Positions 46,978 to 55,885 of a DNA stretch of 64,000 bases are shown here, piece by piece. Location: NCBI RefSeq assembly GCF_030815975.1, contig NZ_JAUSXL010000002.1, positions 2,294,001 to 2,358,000 on the forward strand, read 5' to 3'. Source of the stretch: Variovorax paradoxus (GTDB taxonomy: Bacteria; Pseudomonadota; Gammaproteobacteria; Burkholderiales; Burkholderiaceae_C). Position 1 is the first letter of the stretch, and every line of letters begins with the position of its first letter. A program made the translations under genes and the position numbers. The notes beneath the pieces are model-generated. The model was not told the DNA's origin and ran no database searches. It worked only from the letters and a program-made list of their open reading frames with translations.

Positions 46978-49113
46978 ATGCAGACCGCTGCGCTCCCCGT
47001 TTTTTCCACCGTCGGCACCACTGGCACCACCGGCACCACCCAGGCCGAGCGCCTGGCCGCGGCGCTCTCGGGGCTCAACGACGAGCAGCGCGCCGCCGTC
47101 GAGCACGGCGTCGGCACGCTGACCGGGCGCGACGAGCGGCCGCTGCTGGTGATCGCCGGCGCGGGCTCGGGCAAGACCAGCACGCTGGCGCACCGGGTGG
47201 CGCACCTCATTGCCGGCGGCGTCGATCCGCAGCGCCTGCTGCTTTTGACCTTCTCGCGCCGCGCGGCGCAGGAAATGGAGCGCCGGGCGGGCCAGGTGCT
47301 GGCGCGCGTGCTCGGGCTCAAGTCCGACAAGCCGCCCGCGCTGCCGTGGGCCGGCACTTTCCATGGCATCGGCGCGCGCCTGCTGCGCGAATACGCCGCG
47401 CACATCGGCCTGAACGACCACTTCACGATCCACGACCGCGGCGACGCCGAGGACCTGATGGGCCTGGTGCGCCACGAGCTCGGGCTGTCGTCGAGCGTGA
47501 ACCGCTTTCCGCGCAAGGGCACCTGCCTTTCGATCTATTCGCGCTGTGTCAACACGCGCGCGCCGCTGGCCGATGTGCTGGCCGAGGCCTTTCCGTGGTG
47601 CGCCGAGTGGGAAGCCGAACTCAAGCGCCTGTTCGGCGCCTACGTGGAGGCCAAGCAGCAGCAGAACGTGCTCGACTACGACGACCTGCTGCTCTACTGG
47701 GCCGGCATGGTGGCCGAGCCCGCGCTGGCGGCGCTGGTCGGCGCGCGCTTCGACCATGTACTGGTCGACGAATATCAGGACACCAACCTGCTGCAGGCCT
47801 CGATCCTGCTCGCGCTCAAGCCCGATGGCCGCGGCGTGACGGTGGTGGGCGACGATGCGCAGTCGATCTACTCGTTTCGCGGCGCAACGGTACGTAACAT
47901 CCTCGACTTTCCGTCGCAGTTCTCGCAGGCTGCGCGCGTGGTCACGCTGGAGCGCAACTACCGCTCGACCCAGCCGATTCTCGATGTCTCGAACCGCGTC
48001 ATCGCGCAGGCCGCCGAGCGGCATGCCAAGACGCTCTGGACCGACAAGCCGTCGGCGGGCCGGCCGCAACTGGTGCTGGTGCCCGACGAGGCGCAGCAGG
48101 CCGTCTGGGTGGCCGACAAGGTGCTGGCGCACCGTGAGGGCGGCCTGGCGCTCAAGTCGCAGGCGGTGCTGTTTCGCGCCTCCACGCACAGTGCGCCGCT
48201 CGAACTGGAACTGGCGCGCCGCAACATTCCGTTCGTGAAGTATGGCGGCCTCAAGTTTCTCGAGGCCTCGCATGTGAAGGACCTGCTCGCGGTGCTGCGC
48301 TTCGCCGAGAACCCGCGCGGCCGCATCGCGGGTTTTCGCGTCACGCAGCTCATCCCGGGCATCGGGCCCGCCACCGGCGCGCGGCTGCTCGATGCGATGG
48401 ACCAGGCCGCCGATCCGGTGGCCGCGGTGCGCGAGTTCGTGCCGCCACCCGCCGCCCGCGCGGAATGGGCGGTGTTTGCCGAGGCCTATGCCGCGCTGTG
48501 CGCGCCCTCGCCGCCGTGGCCGGCCGATGTGGAGCTGGCGGTGCGCTGGTATCTGCCGCACCTCGACCGGCTCTACGACGACCCCTCCGGCGTGCGGCGC
48601 GGCGACGTCGAGCAGCTGGCGCGGCTGGCCTCGGGCTACGGCTCGCGCGAGCGCTTCCTGACCGAACTCACGCTCGATCCGCCCGACGCCACCAGCGACA
48701 GGCCGGGTCCGCCCTCGCTCGACGAGGACTACCTGATCCTGTCCACCATCCACTCGGCCAAGGGGCAGGAGTGGAATTCGGTGCATGTGCTCAACGTGGT
48801 CGACGGCTGCCTGCCGGCCGACGTGGCGCAGGGTGCGCATGAACTCGAAGAGGAGCGGCGGCTGCTCTACGTGGCAATGACGCGGGCGCGCGACCACCTG
48901 CATCTTCTGGTGCCGCAGCGCTTCTACGTGACGCAGCAGGCCGTGCGCGGCGACCGGCACCTGTATGCCAACCGCACGCGCTTCATTTCCGAACGCGATC
49001 TCGCGGGCTTCGAGCAGCAGACCTGGCCGCCGCCGCCCGAGCGCCCGCCCGCAGTGCCGCCGCCGGCCGCGGTGATCGATTTGCGCAACCGCATGCGCGC
49101 CGCCTGGAGCTGA
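46978..49113 (+). CDS. UvrD/PcrA/Rep-like superfamily 1 DNA helicase
   Basis: 711 residues. SF1A helicase motifs: Q-motif LNDEQRAAV, I AGAGSGKT (60-67), Ia TFSRRAAQEM, II VDEYQDTN, III VVGDDAQSIYSFRGA, IV LERNYRST, V TIHSAKGQEWNSVHV and VI EERRLLYVAMTRAR. 3'-5' unwinding is expected. Start 46978 chosen because the conserved region begins soon after; the upstream in-frame extension passes through a TACAGT box. An odd TTGTTGTT repeat lies at residues 14-21. It differs from UvrD by a shorter C-terminus; the exact paralogue (Rep, PcrA or other) is not certain. Confidence 0.9.
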   Translation: MQTAALPVFSTVGTTGTTGTTQAERLAAALSGLNDEQRAAVEHGVGTLTGRDERPLLVIAGAGSGKTSTLAHRVAHLIAGGVDPQRLLLLTFSRRAAQEMERRAGQVLARVLGLKSDKPPALPWAGTFHGIGARLLREYAAHIGLNDHFTIHDRGDAEDLMGLVRHELGLSSSVNRFPRKGTCLSIYSRCVNTRAPLADVLAEAFPWCAEWEAELKRLFGAYVEAKQQQNVLDYDDLLLYWAGMVAEPALAALVGARFDHVLVDEYQDTNLLQASILLALKPDGRGVTVVGDDAQSIYSFRGATVRNILDFPSQFSQAARVVTLERNYRSTQPILDVSNRVIAQAAERHAKTLWTDKPSAGRPQLVLVPDEAQQAVWVADKVLAHREGGLALKSQAVLFRASTHSAPLELELARRNIPFVKYGGLKFLEASHVKDLLAVLRFAENPRGRIAGFRVTQLIPGIGPATGARLLDAMDQAADPVAAVREFVPPPAARAEWAVFAEAYAALCAPSPPWPADVELAVRWYLPHLDRLYDDPSGVRRGDVEQLARLASGYGSRERFLTELTLDPPDATSDRPGPPSLDEDYLILSTIHSAKGQEWNSVHVLNVVDGCLPADVAQGAHELEEERRLLYVAMTRARDHLHLLVPQRFYVTQQAVRGDRHLYANRTRFISERDLAGFEQQTWPPPPERPPAVPPPAAVIDLRNRMRAAWS

Positions 49114-49427
49114 ACCGGCAGGCCCTTCGCCTGGCAGGGTCACCGGTGGTCACGCACTGAAACACTTGCTGCCAAAGTGCTGCATCGGCGGGCCAGCATG
49201 CGCGGGCAGCTATGGAATCACTAGCGCAGGGGAGCATCGCCCGCAGGCGGCCGCCACCCGGAGAAGTCAGCTATTGCAATACCATGACAGCTTGGGCATA
49301 GTGAATCGACCGTCCCTTCTTTTCTCTTCTTTCCCTCTTCTCCCCCCAACCCCACCTGTTTCGCCGGCCACGCCTCATCCCGAAGCGGGGCCATTTTCCC
49401 CAACCGTCAATTCTCAGGAGGTCATTC
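49114..49427. other. Intergenic region upstream of hpf, no gene recognised
   Basis: 314 bp. It holds the candidate hpf promoter listed separately and a pyrimidine-rich leader (49310-49350, CTTTTCTCTTCTTTCCCTC). No small RNA or riboswitch seen. Confidence 0.5.
49274..49302 (+). promoter_or_regulatory. Candidate sigma-70-like promoter of hpf
   Basis: TTGCAA (49274-49279) and CATAGT (49297-49302) with a 17-bp spacer, about 125 bp upstream of the hpf ATG. Four of six matches at each box; moderate support only. Confidence 0.35.
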
Positions 49428-49757
49428 ATGAATTTGACGATCAGCGGTCATCACCTCGACGTCACACCTGCCTTGCGTACCTACGTCACGAGCAAGCTGG
49501 ACCGGATCACACGGCACTTCGACCAGGTGGTCGATGTGAAGGTGCTCCTCACGGTGGAAAAGCAGAAGGAAAAGGAACGCCGCCAAAGGGCGGAGTGCAA
49601 CATTCACGTCAAGGGTAACGACATGTTCGCGGAGTCGAGCCACGCTGATCTCTATGCTGCGGTCGATGAACTGGTCGACAAGCTCGACCGCCAGGTGGTG
49701 CGCCACAAGGACCGCCTGCAAGACCACCATCACGCCGCGCCCAAGCGCGTGATGTAG
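49428..49757 (+). CDS. hpf: Ribosome hibernation promoting factor, short form
   Basis: 109 residues. The fold opens [20 protein letters not shown] and continues [53 protein letters not shown], the HPF/YfiA alpha-beta domain. It lacks the C-terminal dimerisation domain of long HPF. It binds the 30S decoding region and stores 70S ribosomes as 100S dimers in stationary phase. A perfect AGGAGGT precedes the ATG, suggesting strong translation. Followed by a terminator, then ptsN. Confidence 0.93.
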   Translation: MNLTISGHHLDVTPALRTYVTSKLDRITRHFDQVVDVKVLLTVEKQKEKERRQRAECNIHVKGNDMFAESSHADLYAAVDELVDKLDRQVVRHKDRLQDHHHAAPKRVM

Positions 49758-49788
49758 GCCACGGGCACGGGCTGCGGCCCCTGCCGAC

Positions 49789-49811
49789 AAGCCGCCTCCG
49801 GGCGGCTTTTT
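49789..49811 (+). terminator. Intrinsic terminator after hpf
   Basis: AAGCCGCC pairs perfectly with GGCGGCTT around TCCG, followed by three further T. It separates hpf from ptsN and implies a separate ptsN promoter or partial read-through. Confidence 0.85.
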
Positions 49812-49940
49812 GCTGCCTGTTCCTGTTACCGGCGCTGACACGGGTGCGAGGCCTCCGGGCAACATGTAGCCAAAAAGTAAGTAACGGGAGTGGGGGTTTT
49901 TACCAAGCAGGTGCATAATCGCCCCCGCCCTTGCCCCACC

Positions 49941-50408
49941 ATGAATCGCCTCGCGTCCATCCTGCCGCCCGCTCAAGTGCTTGTGAGCGTTGACGCTACC
50001 AGCAAGAAACGTGCTTTCGAAGAAGCCGGCTTGCTGTTCGAGAGCCTTCATGGCCTCGGCCGCGCCCTGATCACCGACAGCCTGTTTGCGCGCGAACGCC
50101 TCGGCTCCACCGGGCTCGGGCACGGGGTGGCCATTCCGCACGGTCGCATCAAGGGCCTCAAGGCCCCCATGGCCGCGGTCTTCCAGCTGGCAAACCCGAT
50201 CGGTTTCGACGCGCCCGACGAGCAGCCCGTCGGGCTCCTGATCTTCCTGCTGGTGCCCGAGGCGGCCACGCAGAAGCACCTCGAAATCCTCTCCGAGATC
50301 GCCGAACTGCTGAGTGACGCCAACCTGCGCGAGCAGATCAAGTCGAGCACCGACGCGGCCGAACTGCACGGACTCATTGCCGGCTGGCAATCGACGCAAG
50401 TCGCCTGA
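49941..50408 (+). CDS. ptsN: Nitrogen-PTS EIIA component PtsN
   Basis: 155 residues of the EIIA-Ntr/fructose family. The phospho-accepting His is His67 in GVAIPHGRI. It receives phosphate from NPr/HPr and regulates rather than transports. Start at 49941 (MNRLAS); an open extension to 49890 crosses the leader. It is followed, 94 bp on, by hprK, the usual beta-proteobacterial pairing of an incomplete, regulatory PTS. Confidence 0.93.
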   Translation: MNRLASILPPAQVLVSVDATSKKRAFEEAGLLFESLHGLGRALITDSLFARERLGSTGLGHGVAIPHGRIKGLKAPMAAVFQLANPIGFDAPDEQPVGLLIFLLVPEAATQKHLEILSEIAELLSDANLREQIKSSTDAAELHGLIAGWQSTQVA

Positions 50409-50502
50409 AGTGCCTGCCCGCAGGCTCCTGCGGTCCCGCAGGGCCGGTTCCGCGGTATTCTGGCCGGCCTCCAACTAGGCGCGCAGCGCCATCTCCCTAC
50501 GC

Positions 50503-51462
50503 ATGAAGCCGACCGTCATCAGTGCCGATGCCATGTTCGAGGAATTCCGCGGGTCGCTCCGCTGGGAATGGCTCGCCGGGCTCGGGGCGTCAGAGCGCCA
50601 GTTCGACCCTGAAGTCATCAGCCGCGCCCAGTCGGCGGCCGATCTGGTCGGTTACCTCAATTACATCCATCCGTACCGCGTTCAGATCCTGGGCGCGCGC
50701 GAAGTGGCCTACCTGACGCGCGGCAGCCAGGAAGACTGCGCCCGGCGCATTGCCCGCATCGTCACGCTGGAGCCGCCTATGCTGGTGCTGGCCGACGGCC
50801 AGGCCGCGCCGGACGAGCTGCTATCGATCTGCGAGCGCGCACAGCTGCCGCTGTTCGCCACCCGCGAGTCGTCGGCCTTCGTGATCGACCTGCTGCGCGC
50901 CTACCTGTCCAAGCATTTCGCGGAACGCACCTCGATGCACGGGGTGTTCATGGACATCCTGGGCATGGGGGTCATGATCACCGGCGAATCCGGGCTCGGC
51001 AAGAGCGAGCTCGGGCTGGAACTGATTTCGCGCGGCAACGGCCTGGTGGCCGACGATGCAGTCGACCTTTTCCGCATCAACCAGAACACCATCGAGGGCC
51101 GCTGCCCCGACCTGCTGCTCAACCTGCTGGAGGTGCGCGGCATCGGCCTCTTGGACATCCGCGCGATCTTCGGCGAGACGGCGGTGCGGCGGAAGATGCG
51201 GCTCAAGCTCATCGTGCACCTGGTGCGGCGCGACAGCTTCGAGCGCGACTACGAGCGCATGCCCTCGGCGCCGCTCACGCAGGACGTGCTGGGCATTCCG
51301 GTGCGCAAGGTCATCATCCAGGTGGTGGCCGGACGCAACATCGCCGTGCTGGTGGAGGCCGCCGTGCGCAACTCGATCCTGCAGCTGCGCGGCATCGACA
51401 CCTATGCCGATTTCGTGGCGCGCCACCACAAGGCGATGGAAAGCGGCCGCGACGGCGAATGA
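50503..51462 (+). CDS. hprK: HPr kinase/phosphorylase
   Basis: 319 residues. Walker A GESGLGKS is at 161-168, His146 (SMHGVF) and the family signature [18 protein letters not shown] follow, as does a C-terminal K3-like segment [13 protein letters not shown]. It phosphorylates and dephosphorylates HPr on Ser. In Gram-negatives it is part of the regulatory PTS with PtsN. Ends next to a Comamonadaceae-type repeat that separates it from the convergent fur gene. Confidence 0.94.
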   Translation: MKPTVISADAMFEEFRGSLRWEWLAGLGASERQFDPEVISRAQSAADLVGYLNYIHPYRVQILGAREVAYLTRGSQEDCARRIARIVTLEPPMLVLADGQAAPDELLSICERAQLPLFATRESSAFVIDLLRAYLSKHFAERTSMHGVFMDILGMGVMITGESGLGKSELGLELISRGNGLVADDAVDLFRINQNTIEGRCPDLLLNLLEVRGIGLLDIRAIFGETAVRRKMRLKLIVHLVRRDSFERDYERMPSAPLTQDVLGIPVRKVIIQVVAGRNIAVLVEAAVRNSILQLRGIDTYADFVARHHKAMESGRDGE

Positions 51463-51486
51463 AGGGCGCGCGGCGCTGCGGGACAT

Positions 51487-51580
51487 GCGGCCGCCGCCGG
51501 GCCGCCCCAAGGCGGGCCGCGCCTCCCCCTCGGGGGGTGGAGTTACACGCAGCGAAGCGAAGTGAAAAGCCGGGGGGCCA
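51487..51580. repeat. Double-hairpin intergenic repeat between hprK and fur
   Basis: GC-rich element with a GGCCGCC-CCAA-GGCGGGCC stem, a CCTCCCCC-TC-GGGGGGTGG stem, then ACGCAGCGAAGCGAAGTG. Its wording is like dispersed repeats I recognise from Comamonadaceae genomes. It lies exactly between two convergent stops, where it could act as a two-way terminator or RNA stabiliser. Confidence 0.6.
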
Positions 51581-51581
51581 T

Positions 51582-52001
51582 TTACCTCTTGCTGACGCAG
51601 TCGCCGCACAGGCCGTAGAGCGACATCGCGTGGTCCTGCAGGATCCAGCCCTTGTCCTTGGAAATCATCTGCTGGCGGCGCTCGATCTCGGCGTCGTAGA
51701 ACTCCTCGACCTTGCCGCACGAGGTGCAGATCAGGTGGTCGTGGTGCGTGCCCTCGTTGAGCTCGTAGACCGCCTTGCCGCTTTCGAAATGGCTGCGCTC
51801 GAGGATGCCGGCCTGCTCGAACTGCGTCAGCACGCGGTAGACGGTGGCCAGGCCGATGTCGGAGTGCTCGTTCAGGAGCACGCGAAAGACGTCTTCGGCC
51901 GTCATGTGGCGCTGGCTGCCGGTCTGGAAGATCTCGAGGATCTTCAGGCGTGGCAGAGTGGCCTTGAGGCCGGTATTCTTGAGTTCGTCGATGTTGGCCA
52001 T
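51582..52001 (-). CDS. fur: Ferric uptake regulator Fur
   Basis: 139 residues. Winged helix with [14 protein letters not shown] and [18 protein letters not shown]; the metal sites are in [17 protein letters not shown] (Cys-x2-Cys) and a C-terminal CGDC. It represses iron uptake genes when loaded with iron. The ATG at 52001 follows AGGAACC; the frame is open to 52037 without a ribosome site. Divergent from bamE, a conserved neighbourhood in this order. Confidence 0.95.
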   Translation of the reverse strand: MANIDELKNTGLKATLPRLKILEIFQTGSQRHMTAEDVFRVLLNEHSDIGLATVYRVLTQFEQAGILERSHFESGKAVYELNEGTHHDHLICTSCGKVEEFYDAEIERRQQMISKDKGWILQDHAMSLYGLCGDCVSKR

Positions 52002-52089
52002 GATGGTTCCTGCGCCCTGGGCTGCGGACGGGCCCAAAAGGGCCAGCCGCTACAATGGCTGATCATATCGCTACCCCCTTTTTCTTCCC

Positions 52090-52653
52090 ATGCCTGCCAT
52101 TCTCCAACGCCGTCCCTGGCTGCTGGCTGCGGCCGTCGCCGCGACGTTCTGCCTCGGCGCCTGCAGCGGCTTCAGCGATCGCACGCGTGGTGCGCTGACG
52201 GCCATCACGCCCTACAAGGTCGAAGTGGTCCAGGGCAACTTCGTGTCGAAGGAACAGGTCGAGGCGCTCAAGCCCGGCATGTCGCGCCAGCAAGTGCGTG
52301 AAATCCTCGGCACGTCGCTGCTGACCGACGTCTTCCACAAGGATCGCTGGGACTACGTCTTCACGATCAAGCGCCAGGGCGTCGATCCCCAGGAACGCCG
52401 CCTGACCGTCTTCTTCAACGGCGAGCTGCTCGAGCGTTTCGAGGGCGACCCGATGCCCAGCGAGGAAGAATTCGTCGCCACGCTCGACACCCGCAAGAAG
52501 AGCGGCAAGGTGCCGCCGCTCGAAGCGTCGGAAGAAGAGCTCAAGAAATTCGCCCCCAAGGAAGACGGCAGCAAAAAGGCCGATGCCACCACCACGGCAA
52601 CCAGCCTGCCGCCGCTTCCTGCCGCGTATCCCCCGCTCGAAGCCGCGCGCTGA
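52090..52653 (+). CDS. bamE: Outer membrane assembly lipoprotein BamE (SmpA/OmlA)
   Basis: 187 residues. Lipoprotein signal with lipobox LGAC (lipidated Cys25). The SmpA/OmlA domain reads GNFVSKEQVEALKPGMSRQQ, VREILGTSLLTDVFH and RWDYVFTIKRQ. It belongs to the BAM complex that inserts outer-membrane beta-barrels. The C-terminal ~65 residues (Lys/Glu- and Pro/Ala-rich) extend well beyond E. coli BamE (113). A TACAAT box at 52051-52056 is a plausible -10. Confidence 0.93.
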   Translation: MPAILQRRPWLLAAAVAATFCLGACSGFSDRTRGALTAITPYKVEVVQGNFVSKEQVEALKPGMSRQQVREILGTSLLTDVFHKDRWDYVFTIKRQGVDPQERRLTVFFNGELLERFEGDPMPSEEEFVATLDTRKKSGKVPPLEASEEELKKFAPKEDGSKKADATTTATSLPPLPAAYPPLEAAR

Positions 52654-52744
52654 GCACGCGCCAAGCAGAGGGCGAGGGCGGGCGCACCCGCCGGCCAGGC
52701 GGACGCGTGCCGGTCTCCATGCCAATTTCGAAGGCTGAATCCGC

Positions 52745-53605
52745 GTGACTGAATCCATTTCCACTTCTTCTTCTTCGTCTCCTTCCGAGTCCTCCACGCC
52801 CGCGCTGCGGCGCATCGCGGTCGCGGGCGCCTCGGGCCGCATGGGCCGCATGCTGGTCGAAGCGGTGCGCGAGGCGCCCGATTGCCGCCTGGCCGGCGCG
52901 CTCGACATGGCGGGCAGCCAGGCCATCGGCGCCGATGCGGCCGCGTTCCTCGGTTTCACGAGCGGCGTGCCGATCGTGTCCGACCTGCGCACCGGCCTCC
53001 AGGACGCGCAGGTGCTCATCGACTTCACCCGGCCCGAAGGCACGCTCGCGCACCTTGCCATCTGCCGCGAACTCGGCGTGCAGGCCGTGATCGGCACCAC
53101 CGGCTTCAGCGACGCGCAGAAGGCCGAGATCGCCGAGATCGCGAAGGACATCGCGATCATGGTCTCGCCCAACATGAGCGTGGGCGTCAACGTCACCTTC
53201 AAGCTGCTCGAAATGGCGGCCAAGGCGCTCTCGACGGGCTACGACATCGAGATCATCGAGGCGCACCACCGCCACAAGGTCGATGCGCCCTCGGGCACCG
53301 CGCTCAAGATGGGCGAGGTCATTGCCGAGGCGCTGGGCCGCGACCTGAAGGAATGCGCCGTCTACGGCCGCGAAGGCATTACCGGCGAACGCGATCCGTC
53401 GACCATCGGCTTTGCCGCCATCCGCGGCGGCGACATCGTGGGCGACCACACCGTGCTGTTCGCGGGCACCGGCGAGCGCATCGAGATCACCCACAAGTCG
53501 GCCAGCCGTGTCACCTACGCGCAGGGCGCGCTGCGCGCCGTGCGCTTCCTGGCCGGCCAGAAGGCGGGCCTGTTCGACATGTTCGACGTGCTGGATCTGC
53601 GCTGA
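52745..53605 (+). CDS. dapB: 4-hydroxy-tetrahydrodipicolinate reductase
   Basis: 286 residues. NAD(P) site [19 protein letters not shown] and the substrate/catalytic stretch [20 protein letters not shown] with catalytic His and Lys. It acts in the lysine/diaminopimelate pathway. The GTG start at 52745 gives a Ser-rich leader of about 18 residues before the fold, and the ribosome site is weak (AAGG), so the true start may lie nearer to the fold. Followed 7 bp later by the exbB-like gene. Confidence 0.94.
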   Translation: MTESISTSSSSSPSESSTPALRRIAVAGASGRMGRMLVEAVREAPDCRLAGALDMAGSQAIGADAAAFLGFTSGVPIVSDLRTGLQDAQVLIDFTRPEGTLAHLAICRELGVQAVIGTTGFSDAQKAEIAEIAKDIAIMVSPNMSVGVNVTFKLLEMAAKALSTGYDIEIIEAHHRHKVDAPSGTALKMGEVIAEALGRDLKECAVYGREGITGERDPSTIGFAAIRGGDIVGDHTVLFAGTGERIEITHKSASRVTYAQGALRAVRFLAGQKAGLFDMFDVLDLR

Positions 53606-53612
53606 AAGAACG

Positions 53613-54320
53613 ATGAGCGTTCTCGAATTGCTCACCCATGGCGACGGCGTCAGCCGTTCGGTGGCGGCGCTGCTGCTGGCCATGTCGATCTCGAGCTGGG
53701 TGGTGATTCTCTGGAAAGCCTGGCTGCTGCGCGGCGGCACGCGCGACGTGCTGCGCAGCATCGCGGCATTCTGGCAATCGGCCACGCTCGCCGATGCGCA
53801 GCAGCGGCTCCAGGCCTTCGACCGCGCCACGCTGGTGGGGCCGGCGGTGAGCGCCATCAGGAATGCGGCGGCAGCAGATACAGGCAATGCAACGCTCGGC
53901 GCCACCACCGGCGACCGCAACCAGCGGCTCACGCGGGCGCTGCGCGGGGCGCTGCATGGTGCGCTGCGGCGCCTGCAGTCCGGTCAGATTCTGTTGGCCA
54001 CGGTCGGCGCCACGGCGCCCTTCGTGGGCCTGCTGGGCACCGTGTGGGGCATCTACGGTGCGTTGTCGGGCATTGCCGGCCAGACCGGCGGCTTCACCAT
54101 CGACAAGGTGGCCGGCCCGGTGGGCGAGGCGCTGGTGATGACGGCCTTCGGCCTGGCCGTGGCGATTCCGGCCGTGCTGGCCTACAACGTGTTCGGCCGC
54201 GTCATCGGCCGCATCGAAGCCGAGCTCGAGGGCTTTGCGCACGACCTGCTCGGCAGCTTCGGCAGCCCGCCGCCACCCGCCGCGCCGCCGCCCGCGCGGC
54301 CCATGCCGGTGTCGGCCTAG
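53613..54320 (+). CDS. MotA/TolQ/ExbB-family proton channel protein
   Basis: 235 residues, three membrane helices: about 17-37 (VAALLLAMSISSWVVILWKA), 125-150 and 172-195. The family core ATVGATAPFVGLLGTVWGIYGAL is followed by ALVMTAFGLAVAIPAVLAYN. Together with the next gene it forms a proton-driven motor for TonB or Tol. There is no tonB, tolA or tolB here, so ExbB versus TolQ is uncertain; ExbB is more likely. A Pro/Ala-rich tail ends the protein. Confidence 0.88.
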   Translation: MSVLELLTHGDGVSRSVAALLLAMSISSWVVILWKAWLLRGGTRDVLRSIAAFWQSATLADAQQRLQAFDRATLVGPAVSAIRNAAAADTGNATLGATTGDRNQRLTRALRGALHGALRRLQSGQILLATVGATAPFVGLLGTVWGIYGALSGIAGQTGGFTIDKVAGPVGEALVMTAFGLAVAIPAVLAYNVFGRVIGRIEAELEGFAHDLLGSFGSPPPPAAPPPARPMPVSA

Positions 54321-54340
54321 CCGGACGGAGCACACGAACC

Positions 54341-54820
54341 ATGGCCTTCGGTCGCACCTCCCTGGGCAGCAGCGCCGCCGGCGGCGGGCGCGCGACGGGG
54401 GCCGGCGGGCAGCGGCCGCTGTCCGACATCAACGTCACGCCGCTGGTCGACGTGATGCTGGTGCTGCTGGTGATCTTCATCATCACCGCGCCGCTGATGG
54501 CGAGCTCGATCAAGCTCGACCTGCCGCAGACCGACGCCGGCCAGCCCAACGACACGCCCAAGTTCGTGAGCGTGTCCGTCGATGCCTCGGGCAGAACCTT
54601 CTTCAACGACCAGGCGGTGACGGATGAGGAACTGGCCGCCCGGCTGCAGAAGGCCGCCGCCGACAGCAAGGACACCGAAGTACAGCTGCGCGCCGACCAG
54701 GCCGTGCCCTACGGCAAGCTGGTGGCGCTGATGGGCATCGCGAACAAGGCGAGCCTGAGCCGCATCGGCTTCGTGACCGAGGCGCCCGCAGAAGGCCAGC
54801 CGCCGCCGGCCCCGCGCTGA
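54341..54820 (+). CDS. ExbD/TolR-family biopolymer transport protein
   Basis: 159 residues. One membrane helix at about 36-56, preceded by INVTPLVDVML with the essential Asp, then a periplasmic domain with FVSVSVDASGRTFFNDQAVTDEEL and LRADQAVPYGKLVALMGIA. It works with the ExbB-like protein encoded 20 bp upstream. GGACGGAG precedes the ATG. Ends in a Pro-rich tail. Confidence 0.9.
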   Translation: MAFGRTSLGSSAAGGGRATGAGGQRPLSDINVTPLVDVMLVLLVIFIITAPLMASSIKLDLPQTDAGQPNDTPKFVSVSVDASGRTFFNDQAVTDEELAARLQKAAADSKDTEVQLRADQAVPYGKLVALMGIANKASLSRIGFVTEAPAEGQPPPAPR

Positions 54821-54851
54821 CGCCAGGCCCGGACGACCGGGTCCGACCGGC

Positions 54852-55754
54852 TCAATCGGGCGCCGATGGCGCGCGTTTCTTCAGGCCCGGCAGCGCCCAG
54901 CCCAGCGTCATGCCCGCGGCCGCCAGCAGGATCGCGGCAGCGCCCAGGAGCTGCGCGGGATGCAGCCGCTGGCCGAAAGCCAGGTAGTCCACGCCGATCG
55001 CCACCACCGGATAGATGAAGGACAGCGCGCCCGCCATGTGCGTCGGGAGCTTCTGGATCGCGCCGTAGAGCAGCGTGAAGACCAGCCCCGTGTAGACCAC
55101 GCCCATGGCCAGGTGCGTGCCCCACACCCCGGCATTCTTTGGAAGCTCCGCCAGGTTGGCGAACGGCGCCAGCAGCACGCTGCCCACGCAGACCTGGACC
55201 AGTGCGATCAGGTGGGGCGGCGTGCCGTCGAGCTGCTTTGCGACGATGGCTGCAATGGCGTAGAAGAACGCGGCCCCCAGCGCCATCAGGATGCCCAGCC
55301 CATACGAGGCGCCATGGCCGCTGCCGCCCGGCTTGGCCTCGGCAATCAGCAGCACGCCCGCGAACGCGATGCCCAGCCAGGCCAGCTTGGGCGCGGTCAG
55401 CCGCTCCGAGAAGAACAGGGCGCCAAGGCCCACCAGCATGAATGGCTGGGTGTTGTAGACCGCCGTGGCGATGGAGATCGACGCATGCGAGAACGACGCG
55501 AAGATCAGCAGCCAGTTGAGCACCAGCGCGGCACCGCCCAAGGCGGCCAGCGCGACCACGCGCAGCGTCAGCACCCGCCTGCGAAGCAGCCCGAGCGCGG
55601 CGCACACCGCGAGCAGCGTGAGGGCGCCGAAGGCGCAGCGCCAGAACAGCAGGTCGGCCAGCGGCTGGCCGGAGCGGATGACGAACCAGCCGATGGTTCC
55701 CGAGATCACCATGGCCGCACCCATTTCGAGTGCGCCCCGCGTCTGTCTTTGCAT
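54852..55754 (-). CDS. EamA/DMT-family transporter
   Basis: 300 residues and about ten membrane helices in two EamA repeats (MVISGTIGWFVIRSGQP ... VYNTQPFMLVGLGALFFSERL ... YGAIQKLPTHMAGALSFIYP). The start at 55754 (MQRQTRG) is preferred; the open extension to 55835 crosses the regulatory palindrome. Divergent from an Lrp/AsnC-type regulator, a frequent pairing in which the regulator controls an amino acid or metabolite exporter. Confidence 0.87.
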   Translation of the reverse strand: MQRQTRGALEMGAAMVISGTIGWFVIRSGQPLADLLFWRCAFGALTLLAVCAALGLLRRRVLTLRVVALAALGGAALVLNWLLIFASFSHASISIATAVYNTQPFMLVGLGALFFSERLTAPKLAWLGIAFAGVLLIAEAKPGGSGHGASYGLGILMALGAAFFYAIAAIVAKQLDGTPPHLIALVQVCVGSVLLAPFANLAELPKNAGVWGTHLAMGVVYTGLVFTLLYGAIQKLPTHMAGALSFIYPVVAIGVDYLAFGQRLHPAQLLGAAAILLAAAGMTLGWALPGLKKRAPSAPD

Positions 55755-55811
55755 GATCGGAATTCTTGTGAAGCAAGGCTCAGGTTGCCATCGAAGCGGC
55801 ACCGGGCCTAT

Positions 55812-55832
55812 GATTTTCCGAAGGGAAAAATC
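55812..55832. promoter_or_regulatory. Palindrome between EamA transporter and Lrp-type regulator
   Basis: GATTTTCC and GGAAAAATC form an inverted repeat with one extra A, centred about 68 bp upstream of the transporter start and 64 bp upstream of the regulator start. A/T-rich semi-palindromes of this size are typical of Lrp/AsnC sites. Inferred operator. Confidence 0.45.
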
Positions 55833-55885
55833 CATTCGAGGCTAAGAAAACAAGGCAAGGGCCCGATGTGTCCAAAGGATCTGAA

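Noticed and set aside
49114..49427. A sigma-54 promoter for hpf
   Set aside because: No TGGC-N8-TTGC arrangement with correct spacing was found; a sigma-70-like pair fits better.
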